Shown here in pieces: positions 13,201 to 26,700 of a DNA stretch of 64,000 nt. The position numbers were made by a program, and so were the translations under genes. The stretch covers positions 80,609,995 to 80,673,994 of the forward strand of contig OV050031.1 in the NCBI GenBank assembly GCA_920105625.2, given 5' to 3'. The notes under the pieces are model-generated. The model made no database searches. It was not told where the DNA came from and saw nothing but the letters and a program-made list of their open reading frames with translations. The DNA is from Clusia tigrina. Lineage: Eukaryota; Arthropoda; Insecta; Diptera; Clusiidae. Positions within the stretch are counted from its first letter, which is position 1. Each line of letters begins with the position of its first letter.

Positions 13201-16200
13201 GTCGCCGCCTCTGTCAGCGTCTCTGTAGGCATCTCAGTCGCTGTCGCTGTCGATTGCGGGGGTCTGCTGCCTTCTCTATGCCAATATCTACCCCTCTCTG
13301 TCTCAGTAGGCGTCTCAGTCGGCGTCGCAGCCTCTGTCAGCGTCTCTGTAGGCGTCTCAGTCGCAGTCGCTGTCGATTGCGGGGGTCTGCTGCCTTCTCT
13401 ATGCCAATATATACCCCTCTCTGCATCAGTCGGCGTCTCAATCGGCGCCTCAGTCGGCGTCGCAGCCTCTGTCAGCGTCTCTGTAGGCGTCTCAGTCGAT
13501 ACCGCTGTTGATTGGGGGGGGTATCCTGCCTTCTCTATGCCTATATCTACTCCTATCTTCCTCAGTCGGCGTCTCAGTCGGCGTCGCCGCCTCTGTCAGC
13601 GTCTCTGTAGGCATCTCAGTCGCTGTCGCTGTCGATTGCGGGGGTCTGCTGCCTTCTCTATGCCAATATCTACCCCTCTCTGTCTCAGTAGGCGTCTCAG
13701 TCGGCGTCGCAGCCTCTGTCAGCGTCTCTGTAGGCGTCTTAGTCGCTGCCTCTGTCGATTGGGGGTTCTGCTGCCTTCTCTATACCTATATCTACCCTTA
13801 CCTGCCTCAGTCGGCATCTCAGTTGGCGTCGCAGCCTCTGTCAGCGCCTCTGTAGGCGTCTCAGTCGCTGCCGCTGTCGATTGGGGGTCTGGCGCCTTCT
13901 CTATGCCTATATCTACCCATATATGTCTCAGTCGGCGTCGCAGCCTCTGTCAGCATCTCTGTTGGCGTCTCAGTCGCTGCCGCTGTCGATTGGGTGTTCT
14001 GCTGCCTTCTCTATGCCTATATTTACCCCTATCTGCCTCAGTCCGCGTCGCAGACTCTGTTAGCGTCTCTGTAGGCGTCTCAGTCGATGCCGCTGTTGAT
14101 TGGGGGGTATGCTGCCTTCTCTATGCTTATATCTACCCCTATCTGCCTCAGTCGGCGTCTCAGTCGGCGTCGCAGCCTCTGTCAGCGTCTCTATAGGCGT
14201 CTCAGTCGCTGCCGCTGTCGATTGGGGTGTCTGCTACCTTCTCTATGCCTATATCTACTCCTATCTTCCTCAGTCGGCGTCTCAGTCGGCGTCGCAGCCT
14301 CTGTCAGCATCTCTGTAGGCGTCTCTGTCGGTGCCGCTGTTGATTGGGGGTCTGCTGCCTTCTCTGTGCTTATATCTACCCTTATCTGCCTCAGTAGGCG
14401 TCTCAGTCGGCGTCTCAGTCGGCGTCGCAGCCTCAGTCAGCATCTCTGTTGGCGTTTCAGTCGCTGCCGCTGTGGATTGGGGGGGCTGCTGCCTTGTCTA
14501 TGCCTATATCTACCCCTACCTGCCTCAGCCGGCATCTCTGTTGGCGTCGCAGCCTCTGTCAGCGCCTCTGTAGGCGTCTCAGTCGCTGCCGCTGTCGACT
14601 GGCGTGTCTGCTGCCTTCTCTATGCCTATATCTACTCCTATCTTCTTCAGTCGGCGTCATAGTCGGCGTCTCAGTCGGCGTCGCAGCCTCTGTCAGCGTC
14701 TCTGTAGGCGCATCAGTCGCTGCCGCTGTCGAGTGGGTGGTCTTCTGCCTTCTCTGTGCCTATATCTACCCCTATCTGCATCAGTCGGCGTCTCAGTGGG
14801 CGTCGCAGCCTCTGTAGGCGTCTCAGTCGTTGCTGCTGTCGATTGGGGGGTCTGCTGCCTTCTCTATGCTTATATCTACCCCTATCTGCTTCAGTCGACG
14901 TCTCGGTCGGGGTCGCAGCCTCTGTCAGCGTCTCTGTTTACGTCTTAGTAGTTGCCGCTGTGGAATAGGGGGGTCTGGTGCCTTCTCTATGCCTATATCT
15001 ACCCCTCTCTGCCTCAGTCGGCGTCGCAGCCTCTGTCAGCGTCTCTGTAGGCGTCCCAGTCGCTGTCGCTGTCGATTGAGGGACGTCTGCTGCCTTCTCT
15101 ATGCCAATATCTACCCCTCTCTGCCTCAGTCGGGGTCTCAGTCGGCGTCGCAGCCTCTGTCAGCGTCTCTGTAGGCGTCTTAGTCGCTGCCTCTGTCGAT
15201 TGGGGGTTCTGCTGCCTTCTCTATACCTATATCTACCGCTACCTGCCTCAGTCGGCATCTCAGTTGGCGTCGCAGCCTCTGTCAGCGCCTCTGTAGGCGT
15301 CTCAGTCGCTGCCGCTGTCGATTGGGGGTCTGGCGCCTTCTCTATGCCTATATCTACCCATATATGTCTCAGTCGGCGTCGCAGCCTCTGTCAGCATCTC
15401 TGTTGGCGTCTCAGTCGCTGCCGCTGTCGATTGGGGGTTCTGCTGCCTTCTCTATGCCTATATTTACCCCTATCTGCCTCAGTCCGCGTCGCAGACTCTG
15501 TCAGCGTCTCTGTAGGCGTCTCAGTCGATGCCGCTGTTGATTGGGGGGTATGCTGCCTTCTCTATGCTTATATCTACCCCTATCTGCCTCAGTCGGCATC
15601 TCAGTCGGCGTCGCAGCCTCTGTCAGCGTCTCTGTAGGCGTCTCAGTCGCTGCCGCTGTCGATTGGGGTGTCTGCTGCCTTCTCTATGCCTATATCTACT
15701 CCTATCTTCCTCAGTCGGCGTCTCAGTCGGCGTCGCAGCCTCTGTCTGCGTCTCTGTAGGCGCATCAGTCGCTACCGCTGTCGAGTGGGTGGTCTGCTGC
15801 CTTCTCTGTGCCTATATCTATCCCTATCTGCATCAGTCGGCGTCTCAGTGGGCGTCGCAGCCTCTGTAGGCGTCTCAGTCGTTGCTGCTGTCGATTGGGG
15901 GGTCTGCTGCCTTCTCTATGCCTATATCTACCCCTATCTGCCTCAGTCGGCGTCTCAGTCGGCGTCGCAGCACCTGTGAGCGTCTCTGTAGGCCTCTCAG
16001 TCGCTGTCGATTGGGTGTGATTGCTGCCATCTCTATGCGTATATCTACTCCTATCTTCCTCCGTCGGCGTCTCAGTCGGCGTCGCAGTTTCTGTCAGCGT
16101 CTTAGTAGGCGAACCAGTCGCTGCCGCTGTCGAGTGGGGGGTCTGCTGCCTTCTCTATGCCTATATCTACCCCTATCTGCATCAGTCGGCGTCTCAGTGG

Positions 16201-17600
16201 GCGTCGCAGCCTCTGTAGGCGTCTCAGTCGTTGCTGCTGTCGATTGGGTGGTCTGCTGCCTTCTCTATGCCTATATCTACCCCTATCATCGTCAGTCGGC
16301 GTCGCAGCCTCTGTCAGAGTCTCTGTAGGCGTCTCAGTCGATGCCGCTGTCGATTGGGGGTGTCTGCTGCCTTCTCTATGCCTATGTCTACTCCTATCGT
16401 CCTCAGTCGGCGTCGCAGCCTCTGTCAGAGTCTCTGTATTCGAATCAGTCGCTGCCGCTGTCGAGTGGGGGTCTGCTGCCTTCTCCATGCCTATATCTAC
16501 GCCTATCTGCGTCAGTCGGCGTCTCAGTCGGCGACGCAGCCTCTGTAGCATCTCTGTTGGCGTCTCAGTCGCTGCCGCTGTGGATGGGGGGTCTGCTGCC
16601 TTCTCTATGCCTATATCTACCCCTATCTGCTTCAGTCGGCGTCGCAGCCTCTGTCAGCGTCTCTGTACTCGTCTCAGTCGATGCCGCTGTCGATTGGGGT
16701 GTCTGCTGCCTTCTCTACGCCTATATTTACCCCTATCTGCCTCAGTCCGCGTCTCAGTAGGCGTCTCAGTCGGCGTCGCAGCCACTGTAGCATCTCTGTT
16801 GGCGTCTCAGTCGCTGCCGCTGTGGATGGGGGGTCTGCTGCCTTCTCTATGCCTATATCTACCCCTATCTGCCTCAGTCCGCGTCTCAGTAGGCGTCTCA
16901 GTCGGCGTCGCAGCCACTGTAGCATCTCTGTTGGCGTCTCAGTCGCTGCCGCTGTGGATGGGGGGTCTGCTGCCTTCTCTATGCCTATATCTACTCCTAT
17001 CTTCCTCAGTCGACGTCGCAGTTTCTGTCAGCGTCTCTGTAGGCGAATCAGTCGCTGCCGCTGTAGAGTGGGGGGTCTGCTGCCTTCTCTATGCCTATAT
17101 CTACCCCTATCTGCATCAGTCGGCGTCTCAGTGGGCGTCGCAGCCTCTGTAGGCGTCTCAGTCGTTGCTGCTGTCGATTGGGGCGTCTGCTGCCTTCTCT
17201 ATGCCTATATCTACCCCTATCTGCATCAGTCGGCGTCTCAGTCGGCGTCGCAGCCTCTGTCAGCATCTCTGTAGGCGTCTCTGTCGCTGCCGCTGTTGAT
17301 TGGGGGGTCTGCTGCCTTCTCTATAACTATATCTACCCGTATCTGCCTCATTAGGCGTCTCTGTCGGCGTCTCAATCGGCGTCGCAGCCTCTGTCAGCAT
17401 CTCTGTTGGTGTCTCAGTCGCTGCCGCTGTGGATTGGGGGGTCTGCTGCCTTCTCTATGCCCATATCTACCCCTATCTGCCTCAGTCGGCGTCTCAGTAG
17501 GCGTCGCCGCTTCTGTCAGCGTCTCTGAAGGCATCTCAGTCGCTACCGCTGTCGATTAGGGCGTCTGCTGCCTTCTCTATGCCTATATTTACCCCTATCT
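7229..17600. repeat. Higher-order repeat domain with 3.6-4.8 kb period
   Basis: Strings of variant monomers recur about three times. The block starting at the GTGTGATTGCTGCC monomer lies at 7691, 11381 and 16013, giving intervals of 3690 and 4632 bp. The rare CTATAACTATATCTACCCG head occurs near 8987, near 12556 (as CTACAAC) and near 17322, and also at the left edge of the window near 53. Offsets drift by about 110-120 bp inside the blocks, indicating gain or loss of single monomers after block duplication. Confidence 0.8.
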
Positions 17601-17779
17601 GCCTCAGTCCGCGTCGCAGCCTCTGTCACCGTCTCTGTAGGCGTCTTAGTCGATGCCGCTGTTGATTGGGGGTATGCTGCCTTCTCTATGCCTATATCTA
17701 CCCCTATCTGCCTCAGTCGGCGTCGCAACCTCTTTCAGCGTCTCTGTAGGCGTCTCAGTCGATGCCGCTGTTGATTGGG

Positions 17780-20700
17780 GGGGGGGGTATCCTGCCTTCT
17801 CTATGCCTATATCAACCCCTATCTGCCTCAGTCGGCGTCGCAGCCTCTTTCAGCGTCTCTGTAGGCGTCTCAGTCACTGCCGCTGTTGATTGGGGGTTCT
17901 GCTGCCTTCTCTATGCCTATATATACCCCTAAGTGCCTCAGTCGGCATCTCAGTTGGCGCCGCAGCCTCTGTCAGGGTCTCTGTAGGCGTCTCAGTCGTT
18001 GCTGCTGTCGATTGGGGGTCTGCTGCTTTCTCTATGCCTATATCTACACCTATCTGCTTCAGTCGGCGTCGCAGCCTCTGTCAGCGTCTCTGTAGGCGTC
18101 TCAGTCGATGCCGCTGTCGATTGGGGGTGTCTGCTGCCTTCTCTATGCCTATATCTACTCCTATCATCCTCAGTCGGCGTCTCAGTCGGCGTCGCAGCCT
18201 CTGTCAGCGTCTCTGTAGGCGAATCAGTCGCTGCCGCTGTCGAGTGGGGGATCTGCTGCCTTCTCTATGCCTATATCTTCCCCTATCTGCATCAGTCGGC
18301 GTCGCAGCCTCTGTCAGCATCTCTGTAGGCGTCTCTGTCGCTGCCGCTGTTGATTGGGGGGTCTGCTGCCTTCTCTATGCCAATATCTACCCCTATCTGC
18401 CTAAGTAGGCGTCTCAGTCGGCGTCTCAGGTCGCGTCGCAGCCTCTGTCAGCATCTCTGTTGGCGTCTCAGTCGCTGCCGCTGTGGATTAGGGGTGTCTG
18501 CTGCCTTCTCTATGCCTATATCTACCCCTATCTGCCTCAGTCGGCGTCTCAGTAGGCGTCGCCGCCTCTGCCAGCGTCTCTGAAGGCATCTCAGTCGCTG
18601 CCGCTGTCGATTGGGGGGTCTGCTGCCTTATCTATGCCTATATTTACCCCTATACCCTGTCTCAGTCGGCGTCGCAGCCTCTGTCAGCGTCTCTGTAGGC
18701 GAATTAGTTGCTGCCGCTGTCGAGTGGGTGGTCTGCTGCCTTCTCTATGCCTATATCTGCATCAGTCGGTGTCTCAGTGGGCGTCGCAGCCTCTGTAGGC
18801 GTCTCAGTCGTAGCTGCTGTCGATTGGGGGGTCTGCTGCCTTCTCTATGCCTATATCTACCCCTATCTGCTTCAGTCGACAACGCAGTTGGCGTCGCAGC
18901 CTCTGCCAGCGTCTCTGTTTACGTCTTAGTAGTTGCCGCTGTGGATTGGGGGGTCTGGTGCTTTCTCTATGCCTATATCTACCCCTCTCTGCCTCAGTCG
19001 GCGTCTCAGTCGGCGTCGCAGCCTCTGTCAGCGTCTCTGTAGGCGTCTCAGTCGCTGCTGCTGTCGATTGGGGGTCCTGCTGCCTTCTCTACGCCTATAT
19101 CTATCCCTATCTGCTTTAATAGGCGTCTCAGTCGGCGTCGCAGCCTCTGTCAGCATCTCTGTTGGCGTCTCAATCGCTTCCGCTGTGGATTGGGGGGTCT
19201 GCTGCCTTCTCTATGCCTATATCTACCCCTATCTACCTCAGTCGGCATCTCAGTAGGCGTCGCCGCCTCTGTCAGCGTCTCTGAAGGCATCTCAGTCGCT
19301 GCCGCTGTCGATTGGGGGTTCTTCTGCCTTCTCTATACCTATATTTACCCCTATCTGCCTCAGTCCGCGGCGCAGACTCTGTCAGCGTCTCTGTAAGCGT
19401 CTCAGTCGAAGCCGCTATTGATTGGGGGGGTATGCTGCCTTCTCTATGCCTATATCTACCCCTACCTGCCTCAGTCGGCGTCTCAGTCGGCGTCGCAGCC
19501 TCTGTCAGCGTCTCTGTAGGCGTCTCAGTCGCTGCCGCTGTCGATTGGGGTGTCTGCTGCCTTCTCTATGCCTATATCTACCCCTATCTTCCTCAGTCGG
19601 CGTCTCAGTTGGCGTCGCAGCCTCTGTCAGCGCCTCTGTAGGCGTCTCAGTCGCTGCCGCTGTCGATTGGGGGTTCTGCTGCCTTCTCTATATCTATATC
19701 TATCCCTACCTGCCTCAGTCGGCATCTCAGTTGGCGTCGCAGCCTCTGTCAGCGCCTCTGTAGGCTTCTCAGTCGCTGTCGATTGAGGGAGGTCTGCTGC
19801 CTTCTCTATGCCAATATCTACCCCTCTCTGCCTCAGTCGGGGTCTCAGTCGGCGTCGCAGCCTCTGTCAGCGTCTCTGTAGGCGTCTTAGTCGCTGCCGC
19901 TGTCGATTGGGGGTTCTGCTGCCTTCTCTATACCTATATCTACCCCTACCTGCCTCAGTCGGCATCTCAGTTGGCGTCGCAGCCTCTGTCAGCGCCTCTG
20001 TAGGCGTCTCAGTCGCTGCCACTGTCGATTGGGGGGTATGGCGCCTTCTCTATGCCTATATCTACCCATATCTGCCTCAGTCGGCGTCTCAGTTGGCGTC
20101 GCAGCCTCTGTCAGCATCTCTGTTGGCGTCTCAGACGCTGCTGCTGAGGATTGGGGGGGTTTGCTGCCCCTTCTATGCCTATATCTACTCCTATCTGCCT
20201 CAGTCGTCGTCTCAGTAGGCGTCGCAGCCTCTGTCAGCGTCTCTGAAGGCGTCTCAGTCGCTGCCGCTGTCGATTGGGGGCTCTGCTGCCTTCTCTACGC
20301 CTATATCTATCCCTATCTGCTTTAATAGGCGTCTCAGTCGGCGTCGCAGCCTCTGTCAGCGCCTCTGTAGGCTTCTCAGTCGCTGTCGATTGAGGGAGGT
20401 CTGCTGCCTTCTCTATGCCAATATCTACCCCTCTCTGCCTCAGTCGTGGTCTCAGTCGGCGTCGCAGCCTCTGTCAGCGTCTCTGTAGGCGTCTTAGTCG
20501 CTGCCGCTGTCGATTGGGGGTTCTGCTGCCTTCTCTATACCTATATCTACCCCTACCTGCCTCAGTCGGCATCTCAGTTGGCGTCGCAGCCTCTGTCAGC
20601 GCCTCTGTAGGCGTCTCAGTCGCTGCCGCTGTCGATTGGGGGGTCTGGCGCCTTCTCTATGCCTATATCTACCCATATCTGCCTCAGTCGGCGTCTCAGT

Positions 20701-23700
20701 TGGCGTCGCAGCCTCTGTCAGCATCTCTGTTGGCGTCTCAGTCGCTGCCGCTGAGGATTGGGGGGGTTTGCTGCCCCTTCTATGCCTATATCTACTCCTA
20801 TCTGCCTCAGTCGTCGTGTCAGTAGGCGTCGCAGCCTCTGTCAGCGTCTCTGAAGGCGTCTCAGTCGCTACCGCTGTCGATTGGGGGGTCTGCTGCCTTC
20901 TCTATGGATATATTTACCCCTATCTGCCTCAGTCGGCGTCGCAGCCTCTGTCAGCTTCTCGGTAGGCGTCTCAGTCGATGCCGCTGTTGATTGGGGGGGT
21001 ATGCTGCCTTCTCTATGCCTATATCTACACCTACGTGCCTCAGTCGGCATCTCAGTTGGCGTCGCAGCCTCTGTCAGCGTCTCTGTAGGCGTCTCAGTCG
21101 TTGCTGCTGTCGATTAGGGGTCTGCTGCCTTCTCTATGCCTATATCTACCCCTATCTGCTTCAGTCGACAACGCAGTTGGCGTCGCAGCCTCTGCCAGCG
21201 TCTCTGTTTACGTCTTAGTAGTTGCCGCTGTGGATTGGGGGGTCTGGTGCTTTCTCTATGCCTATATCTACCCCTCTCTGCCTCAGTCGGCATCTCAGTC
21301 GGCGTCGCAGCCTCTGTCAGCGTCTCTGTAGGCGTCTCAGTCGCTGCTGCTGTCGATTGGGGGTCCTGCTGCCTTCTCTACGCCTATATCTATCCCTATC
21401 TGCTTTAATAGGCGTCTCAGTCGGCGTCGCAGCCTCTGTCAGCATCTCTGTTGGCGTCTCAATCGCTTCCGCTGTGGATTGGGGGGTCTGCTGCCTTCTC
21501 TATGCCTATATCTACCCCTATCTACCTCAGTCGGCATCTCAGTAGGCGTCGCCGCCTCTGTCAGCGTCTCTGAAGGCATCTCAGTCGCTGCCGCTGTCGA
21601 TTGGGGGTTCTTCTGCCTTCTCTATACCTATATTTACCCCTATCTGCCTCAGTCCGCGGCGCAGACTCTGTCAGCGTCTCTGTAAGCGTCTCAGTCGAAG
21701 CCGCTATTGATTGGGGGGGTATGCTGCCTTCTCTATGCCTATATCTACCCCTACCTGCCTCAGTCGGCGTCTCAGTCGGCGTCGCAGCCTCTGTCAGCGT
21801 CTCTGTAGGCGTCTCAGTCGCTGCCGCTGTCGATTGGGGTGTCTGCTGCCTTCTCTATGCCTATATCTACTCCTATCTTCCTCAGTCGGCGTCTCAGTTG
21901 GCGTCGCAGCCTCTGTCAGCGCCTCTGTAGGCGTCTCAGTCGCTGCCGCTGTCGATTGGGGGTTCTGCTGCCTTCTCTATATCTATATCTATCCCTACCT
22001 GCCTCAGTCGGCATCTCAGTTGGCGTCGCAGCCTCTGTCAGCGCCTCTGTAGGCTTCTCAGTCGCTGTCGATTGAGGGAGGTCTGCTGCCTTCTCTATGC
22101 CAATATCTACCCCTCTCTGCCTCAGTCGGGGTCTCAGTCGGCGTCGCAGCCTCTGTCAGCGTCTCTGTAGGCGTCTTAGTCGCTGCCGCTGTCGATTGGG
22201 GGTTCTGCTGCCTTCTCTATACCTATATCTACCCCTACCTGCCTCAGTCGGCATCTCAGTTGGCGTCGCAGCCTCTGTCAGCGCCTCTGTAGGCGTCTCA
22301 GTCGCTGCCACTGTCGATTGGGGGGTATGGCGCCTTCTCTATGCCTATATCTACCCATATCTGCCTCAGTCGGCGTCTCAGTTGGCGTCGCAGCCTCTGT
22401 CAGCATCTCTGTTGGCGTCTCAGTCGCTGCTGCTGAGGATTGGGGGGGTTTGCTGCCCCTTCTATGCCTATATCTACTCCTATCTGCCTCAGTCGTCGTC
22501 TCAGTAGGCGTCGCAGCCTCTGTCAGCGTCTCTGAAGGCGTCTCAGTCGCTGCCGCTGTCGATTGGGGGCTCTGCTGCCTTCTCTACGCCTATATCTATC
22601 CCTATCTGCTTAAATAGGCGTCTCAGTCGGCGTCGCAGCCTCTGTCAGCGCCTCTGTAGGCTTCTCAGTCGCTGTCGATTGAGGGAGGTCTGCTGCCTTC
22701 TCTATGCCAATATCTACCCCTCTCTGCCTCAGTCGTGGTCTCAGTCGGCGTCGCAGCCTCTGTCAGCGTCTCTGTAGGCGTCTTAGTCGCTGCCGCTGTC
22801 GATTGGGGGTTCTGCTGCCTTCTCTATACCTATATCTACCCCTACCTGCCTCAGTCGGCATCTCAGTTGGCGTCGCAGCCTCTGTCAGCGCCTCTGTAGG
22901 CGTCTCAGTCGCTGCCGCTGTCGATTGGGGGGTCTGGCGCCTTCTCTATGCCTATATCTACCCATATCTGCCTCAGTCGGCGTCTCAGTTGGCGTCGCAG
23001 CCTCTGTCAGCATCTCTGTTGGCGTCTCAGTCGCTGCCGCTGAGGATTGGGGGGGTTTGCTGCCCCTTCTATGCCTATATCTACTCCTATCTGCCTCAGT
23101 CGTCGTGTCAGTAGGCGTCGCAGCCTCTGTCAGCGTCTCTGAAGGCGTCTCAGTCGCTACCGCTGTCGATTGGGGGGTCTGCTGCCTTCTCTATGGATAT
23201 ATTTACCCCTATCTGCCTCAGTCGGCGTCGCAGCCTCTGTCAGCTTCTCGGTAGGCGTCTCAGTCGATGCCGCTGTTGATTGGGGGGGTATGCTGCCTTC
23301 TCTATGCCTATATCTACACCTACGTGCCTCAGTCGGCATCTCAGTTGGCGTCGCAGCCTGTGTCAGCGTCTCTGTAGGCGTCTCAGTCGTTGCTGCTGTC
23401 GATTAGGGGTCTGCTGCCTTCTCTATGCCTATATCTACCCCTATCTGCTTCAGTCGGCGTCGCAGCCTCTGTCAGCGTCTATGTAGGCGTCTCAGTCGAT
23501 GCCGCAGTCGATTGGGGGTGTCTGCTGCTTTCTCTATGCCTATATCTACTGCTATCATCCTCAGTCGGCGTCTTAGTCGGCGTCGCAGCCTCTGTCAGCG
23601 TCTCTGTAGGCTAATCAGTCGCTGCCGCTGTCGAGTGGGGGATCTGCTGCCTTCTCTATGCCTATATCTACCCCTATCTGCATCAGACGGCGTCTCCGTC

Positions 23701-26700
23701 GGCGTCGCAGCCTCTGTCAGCATCTCTGTAGGCGTCTCTGTCGCTGCCGCTATTGAATGGGGGGTCTGCTGCCTTCTCTATGCCAATGTCTACCCCTATC
23801 TGCCTCAGTCGGCGTCTCAGTCGGCGTCGCAGCCTCTTTCAGCGTCACTGTAGGCATCTCAGTCGCTGCCGCTGTCGATTGGGGTGTCTGCTGCCTTCTC
23901 TATGCCTATATCTACTCCTATCTTCCTCAGTCGGCGTCGCAGCCTCTGTCAGCGTCTCTGTAGGCGAATCAGTTGCTGCCGCTGTCGAGTGGGTGGTCTG
24001 CTGCCTTCTCTATGCCTATATCTACCCCTATCTGCATCAGTCGGTGTCTCAGTGGGCGTCGCAGCCTCTGTAGGCGTCTCAGTCGTAGCTGCTGTCGATT
24101 GGGGGTCTGCTGCCTTCTCTATGCCTATATCTACCCCTATCTGCTTCAGTCGACGTCGCAGTTGGCGTCGCAGCCTCTGTCAGCGTCTCTGTTTACGTCT
24201 TAGTAGTTGCCGCTGTGGATTGGGGGGTCTGGTGCCTTCTCTATGCCTATATCTACCCTTCTCTGCCTCAGTCGGCATCTCAGTCGGCGTCGCAGCCTCT
24301 GTCAGCGTCTCTGTAGGCGTCTCAGTCGCTGCCGCTATCGATTGGGGGTTCTGCTGCCTTCTCTATGCCTATATCTAGCCCTATCTGCCTTAGTCGGCTT
24401 CTCAGTAGGCGTCGCCGCCTCTGTCAGCATCTCTGAAGGCATCTCAGTCGCTGCCGCTGTCGATTGGGGGGGTCTTCTGCCTTCTATATGCCTACATTTA
24501 CCCCTATCTGCCTCAGTCGGCGCCGCAGCCTCTGTCAGCGTCTCTGTAGGCGTCTCAGTCGCTGTCGCTGTCGATTGCGGGGGTCTGCTGCCTTCTCTAT
24601 GCCAATATCTACCCCTCTCTGCCTCAGTCGGCGTCTCAATCGGCGCCTCAGTCGGCGTCGCAGCCTCTGTCAGCGTCTCTGTAGGCATCTCAGTCGATGC
24701 CGCTGTTGATTGGGGGGGTATCCTGCCTTCTCTATGCCTATATCAACCCCTATCTGTCTCAGTCGGCGTCGCAGCCTCTTTCAGCGTCTCTGTAGGCGTC
24801 TCAGTCACTGCCGCTGTTGATTGGGGGTTCTGCTGCCTTTTCTATGGATATATTTACCCCTATCTGCCTCAGTCGGCGTCGCAGCCTCTGTCAGCGTCTC
24901 TGTAGGCGTCTCAGTCGATGCCGCTGTTGATTGGGGGGGTATCCTGCCTTCTCTATGCCTATATCAACCCCTATCTGCCTCAGTCGGCGTCGCAGCCTCT
25001 TTCAGCGTCTCTGTAGGCGTCTCAGTCACTGCCGCTGTTGATTGGGGGTTCTGCTGCCTTCTCTATGGATATATTTACCCCTATCTGCCTCAGTCGGCGT
25101 CGCAGCCTCTGTCAGCGTCTCTGTAGGCGTCTCAGTCGATGCCGCTGTTGATTGGGGGGTATGCTGCCTTCTCTATGCCTATATCTACCCCTATCTACCT
25201 CAGTCGGCGTCTCAGTCGGCGTCGCAGCTTCTGTCAGCGTCTCTGTAGGCCTCTCAGTCGCTGTCGGTTGGGAGTGTCTGCTGCCTTCTCTATGCGTATA
25301 TCTATTACTATCTTCCTCAGTCGGCGTCTCAGTCGGCGTCGCAGCCTCTGTCAGCGTCTCTGTAGGCGTCACAGTCGCTGCCGCTGTCGATTGGGGTGTC
25401 TGCTGCCTTCTCTATGCCTATATCTACTCCTATCTTCCTCAGTCGGCGAGTCAGTTGGCGTCGCAGCCTCTGTCAGCGCCTCTGTAGGCGTCTCAGTCGC
25501 TGCCGCTGTCGATTGGGGGAGGTCTGCTGCCTTCTCTATGCCAATATCTACCCCTCTCTGCCTCAGTCGGGGTCTCAGTCGGCGTCGCAGCCTCTGTCAG
25601 CGTCTCTGTAGGCGTCTTAGTCGCTGCCGCTGTCGATTGGGGGTTCTGCTGCCTTCTCTATACCTATATCTACCCCTACCTGCCTCAGTCGGCATCTCAG
25701 TTGGCGTCGCAGCCTCTGTTAGCGCCTCTGAAGGCGTCTCAGTCGCTGCCGCTGTCGATTGGGGGGTCTTCTGCCTTCTCTATGCCTATATTTACCCCTA
25801 TCTGCCTCAGTCCGCGGCGCAGCCTCTGTCAGCGTCTCTGTAGGCGTCTCAGTCGCTGTCGCTGTCGATTGCGGGGGTCTGCTGCCTTCTCTATGCCAAT
25901 ATCTACCCCTCTCTGCCTCAGTCGGCGTCTCCATCGGCGCCTCAGTCGGCGTCGCAGCCTCTGTCAGCGTCTCTGTAGGCGTCTCAGTCGATGCCGCTGT
26001 TGATTGGGGGGGTATCCTGCCTTCTCTATGCCTATATCAACCCCTATCTGCCTCAGTCGGCGTCGCAGCCTCTTTCAGCGTCTCTGTAGGCGTCTCAGTC
26101 ACTGCCGCTGTTGATTGGGGGTTCTGCTGCCTTCTCTATGCCTATATATACCCCTAAGTGCCTCAGTCGGCATCTCAGTTGGCGCCGCAGCCTCTGTCAG
26201 GGTCTCTGTAGGCGTCTCAGTCGTTGCTGCTGTCGATTGGGGGTCTGCTGCTTTCTCTATGCCTATATATACCCCTATCTGCTTCAGTCGGCGTCGCAGC
26301 CTCTGTCAGCGTCTCTGTAGGCGTCTCAGTCGATGCCGCTGTCGATTGGGGGTGTCTGCTGCCTTCTCTATGCCTATATCTACTCCTATCATCCTCAGTC
26401 GGCGTCTCAGTCGGCGTCGCAGCCTCTGTCAGCGTCTCTGTAGGCGAATCAGTCGCTGCCGCTGTCGAGTGGGGGATCTGCTGCCTTCTCTATGCCTATA
26501 TCTTCCCCTATCTGCATCAGTCGGCGTCGCAGCCTCTGTCAGCATCTCTGTAGGCGTCTCTGTCGCTGCCGCTGTTGATTGGGGGGTCTGCTGCCTTCTC
26601 TATGCCTATATCTACCCCTATCTGCCTAAGTAGGCGTCTCAGTCGGCGTCTCAGGTCGCGTCGCAGCCTCTGTCAGCATCTCTGTTGGCGTCTCAGTCGC

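Noticed and set aside
12784..14196. 470-codon plus-strand open frame, and many similar ones of 60-390 codons on both strands of the satellite
   Set aside because: Monomer lengths are 2 modulo 3, so such frames pass through the same DNA in all three phases. Several overlap each other, many open at TTG rather than ATG, and there is no domain.
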